DNA of 6,601 nucleotides from an uncultured Nitrosopumilaceae archaeon (GTDB taxonomy: Archaea; Thermoproteota; Nitrososphaeria; Nitrososphaerales; Nitrosopumilaceae), in the NCBI GenBank assembly GCA_937875805.1, contig CALFHG010000340.1, forward strand, positions 1-6,601, given 5' to 3'. This document shows, one piece after another, positions 4,980 through 6,601 of this stretch. Positions within the stretch are counted from its first letter, which is position 1; each line of letters begins with the position of its first letter. The translations under genes were made by a program, and so were the position numbers. The notes below the pieces were generated by a model that ran no database searches, had not been told where the DNA came from, and saw only the letters and a program-made list of their open reading frames with translations.

Positions 4980-5911
4980 AGTATATAGTTGGAGCAAGAG
5001 GAAGTCCATTATCAGTAGCTCAAACAAACTGGGTTATTTCAGAATTAAAAAAAGTAAATCCTGATTCAGAATATGAAATTAAAACTATTACAACAAAAGG
5101 GGATACTGACACTAGGCCATTATTTACAATTGATCAAAAAGGAATATTTGAAAAGGAAATTGATAGAGCAGTTGCTCAAAAAGAAATTGATTTTGCCGTA
5201 CATAGTCTCAAGGATGTACCCTCTGAAATAGATCCTGGCCTCATTTTGGCATGCATTCCAAAACGTGAAGTAGTAAATGATGTTTTTATTTCTTCAGATG
5301 GTTCTTCTTTGGATGATATAAAATCTAATGCAGTAATTGGAACTAGTTCATTACGTCGTGCAGTTCAAGTAAGCAGAAAAAGACCAGATGTAATTGTAAA
5401 ATCAATTCGTGGAAATATAGAAACTAGAATTAAAAAAGCATCTGGAGAAAATTATGATGGTATAGTTCTTGCACAAGCTGGAATTTCACGATTAGGAGTT
5501 GATGTAAAATATACTCCATTATCAATTGTTGATTTTTCACCCTCTCCTGGTCAGGGTGCTATTGCTATTGTGGCAAGAGAAGATGACGCTCAAACAATTG
5601 CAATGTTAAAAAAAATTGAAGATTCTGATTCTAGACTAGAAATTGAAGCAGAACGAGCCTTGTCTGATTTTATTGATTCTGGATGTCGATTCCCAGTTGG
5701 AGCATACGCAAAATCTAATGGTTCTAAAATCACTCTTGATGTTATTGCATTCTCAGTTGATGGAAAAAAATCCATTAGAGTCACAAAAACTGGGGACAAA
5801 AATGATCCTTATTCTATTGGTAAAAGTGCTGGAGAAGAACTTCGTGAAAAAGGAGTAAATGATCTTGCATTAAATTGGAGAGAAAAATTAGAGGAGTGGA
5901 ATAAGACATGA
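4976..5911 (+). CDS. hemC: Hydroxymethylbilane synthase (porphobilinogen deaminase)
   Basis: A 311-residue cytosolic enzyme that joins four porphobilinogens into hydroxymethylbilane using a covalently held dipyrromethane cofactor. The N-terminus GARGSPLSVAQT (6-17) is the family signature right after the start. The catalytic Asp is D80 in FAVHSLKDVP; substrate-binding arginines lie in GTSSLRRAVQ (122-131) and SIRGNIETR (143-151); the cofactor is carried by C237 in SGCRFPVGAY. Length is normal. The start is TTG at 4976, overlapping the hemL stop as TTGA, with GGTGA just upstream; a start further in would delete the conserved GSP strand. The end overlaps the next gene by ATGA at 5908-5911, so hemL, hemC and the methyltransferase form one translationally coupled unit. 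No porphobilinogen synthase (hemB) is visible here. Confidence 0.95.
   Translation: MKYIVGARGSPLSVAQTNWVISELKKVNPDSEYEIKTITTKGDTDTRPLFTIDQKGIFEKEIDRAVAQKEIDFAVHSLKDVPSEIDPGLILACIPKREVVNDVFISSDGSSLDDIKSNAVIGTSSLRRAVQVSRKRPDVIVKSIRGNIETRIKKASGENYDGIVLAQAGISRLGVDVKYTPLSIVDFSPSPGQGAIAIVAREDDAQTIAMLKKIEDSDSRLEIEAERALSDFIDSGCRFPVGAYAKSNGSKITLDVIAFSVDGKKSIRVTKTGDKNDPYSIGKSAGEELREKGVNDLALNWREKLEEWNKT
5893..5899 (+). promoter_or_regulatory. Ribosome-binding site of the SUMT gene (GGAGTGG)
   Basis: A purine-rich GAGGAGTGG stretch (5891-5899) ends 8 bases before the ATG at 5908, inside the last codons of hemC, and supports that ATG within the ATGA overlap. Confidence 0.5.
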
Positions 5912-6601
5912 GTGGTAAAGTATACCTTGTAGGGGCCGGACCTGGTGATAGTAAATTAATTACATTACGTGCAGTTGAATTACTTCAAAAAGCAGATGTT
6001 GTTTTGTATGATAGATTGGTAAGTAAGAAAATTATTTCTATGATTCCAAAAAGAACTGAAAAAATCTATGTTGGCAGAGCCGTAGGAGATGACACAACCC
6101 ATCAAAATTCAACTAATGATTTAATGGTAGAATGTGCCAAATCTAAAAAAAATGTGGTTCGATTAAAGGGAGGAGATCCTATTATCTTTGGACGTGGTGG
6201 TGAAGAAGCAGAATTTCTTAAAGAAAATAAAATAAAATATGAAATTGTTCCTGGTATCACTTCTGGAATTGGTTCTGCAACATATGCTGGAATTCCTTTA
6301 ACTCATAGAAAATATGCATCATCTGTAGTTTTTGTAACTGGACATGAAGATCCTGAAAAGAAAAATGAAATTGTAAAATGGAAGAGATTAGCAAAATCAG
6401 TTGATACTATAGTAATCATGATGGGGTTATCTAGAATTGATGTCATTTGTAAGCAATTAATCGCAGGTGGATTGAATAAGAAAACACCTGTGGCTGTTAT
6501 TCAAAATGGTACTACACCTCAACAGAAAATGATCAAAGGAACAGTGACTAACATTGCAAAAAAAGTCAAAGAAAATAAAATTACTCCTCCAACAAACATC
6601 A
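5908..6601 (+). CDS. cobA: Uroporphyrinogen-III C-methyltransferase, 5' part (3' end outside window)
   Basis: S-adenosylmethionine-dependent enzyme (SUMT) that methylates uroporphyrinogen III at C2 and C7 to give precorrin-2, the branch point to cobalamin, siroheme and, in many archaea, heme. The frame is open from ATG 5908 to the window end, giving 231 residues. Motifs in order are VGAGPGD (8-14, SAM-binding loop), YDRLV (34-38), VRLKGGDPIIFGRGGEE (84-100, with the GGDP loop), VPGITSG (114-120) and YAGIPLTHR (126-134). These are diagnostic for SUMT rather than for later cobalamin methyltransferases such as CbiL or CbiH. Single-domain SUMTs are about 240-280 residues, so only a short tail, or a fused HemD or CysG-type domain, could follow. 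It overlaps hemC by ATGA. The missing uroporphyrinogen-III synthase (hemD) would be expected just downstream. Confidence 0.93.
   Translation, partial: MSGKVYLVGAGPGDSKLITLRAVELLQKADVVLYDRLVSKKIISMIPKRTEKIYVGRAVGDDTTHQNSTNDLMVECAKSKKNVVRLKGGDPIIFGRGGEEAEFLKENKIKYEIVPGITSGIGSATYAGIPLTHRKYASSVVFVTGHEDPEKKNEIVKWKRLAKSVDTIVIMMGLSRIDVICKQLIAGGLNKKTPVAVIQNGTTPQQKMIKGTVTNIAKKVKENKITPPTNI

Noticed and set aside
5643..5858. 71-codon plus-strand frame inside hemC
   Set aside because: It is out of frame with the conserved C237 region of hemC and has a low-complexity composition expected from AT-rich DNA.

Overview
The window looks like a piece of the chromosome of an ammonia-oxidising archaeon of the Nitrosopumilus type (Thaumarchaeota/Nitrososphaeria). 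This is inferred from low GC, tightly packed genes, TATA-type promoters placed for nearly leaderless transcripts, GGTG/GAGGT ribosome-binding sites and the mix of gene families. No rRNA or other taxonomic marker gene is present. Nine protein genes fill almost the whole window. There is no gene-free stretch longer than about 55 bases, and I saw no tRNA, rRNA, CRISPR array or insertion sequence.

Layout. Bases 1-808 hold the 3' part of a PiT-type phosphate permease. Bases 862-2243 hold a two-gene unit: an SbtA-family permease (putative bicarbonate uptake) overlapped by a small SbtB/PII-like protein. Bases 2240-3676 hold an arsenic module: an ArsR-type repressor on the minus strand, diverging from an arsC arsenate reductase followed 5 bases later by an aquaporin-family channel. 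Bases 3699-6601 hold a tetrapyrrole unit: hemL, hemC and a uroporphyrinogen-III C-methyltransferase cut by the window end. Its genes overlap by 4 bases at each junction.

How they may work together. Phosphate permeases are a known entry route for arsenate. The arsenic module contains a reductase that makes arsenite and a channel that could release it, with no ArsB or Acr3 pump in view. This recalls the aqpS-arsC arrangement known in Sinorhizobium. The SbtA/SbtB-like pair would suit an autotroph whose carbon fixation uses bicarbonate-dependent acyl-CoA carboxylases, but its permease differs from cyanobacterial SbtA at presumed binding residues, so the substrate is an inference. The hem/cob genes lead from glutamate-1-semialdehyde towards precorrin-2 and so towards cobalamin, siroheme and heme.

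The most interesting items are the archaeal arsR/arsC/aquaporin module, the SbtA/SbtB-like pair, the rearranged cysteines of the ArsR protein, and the compact divergent and convergent overlaps around arsR. None can be called a wholly new system from sequence alone.
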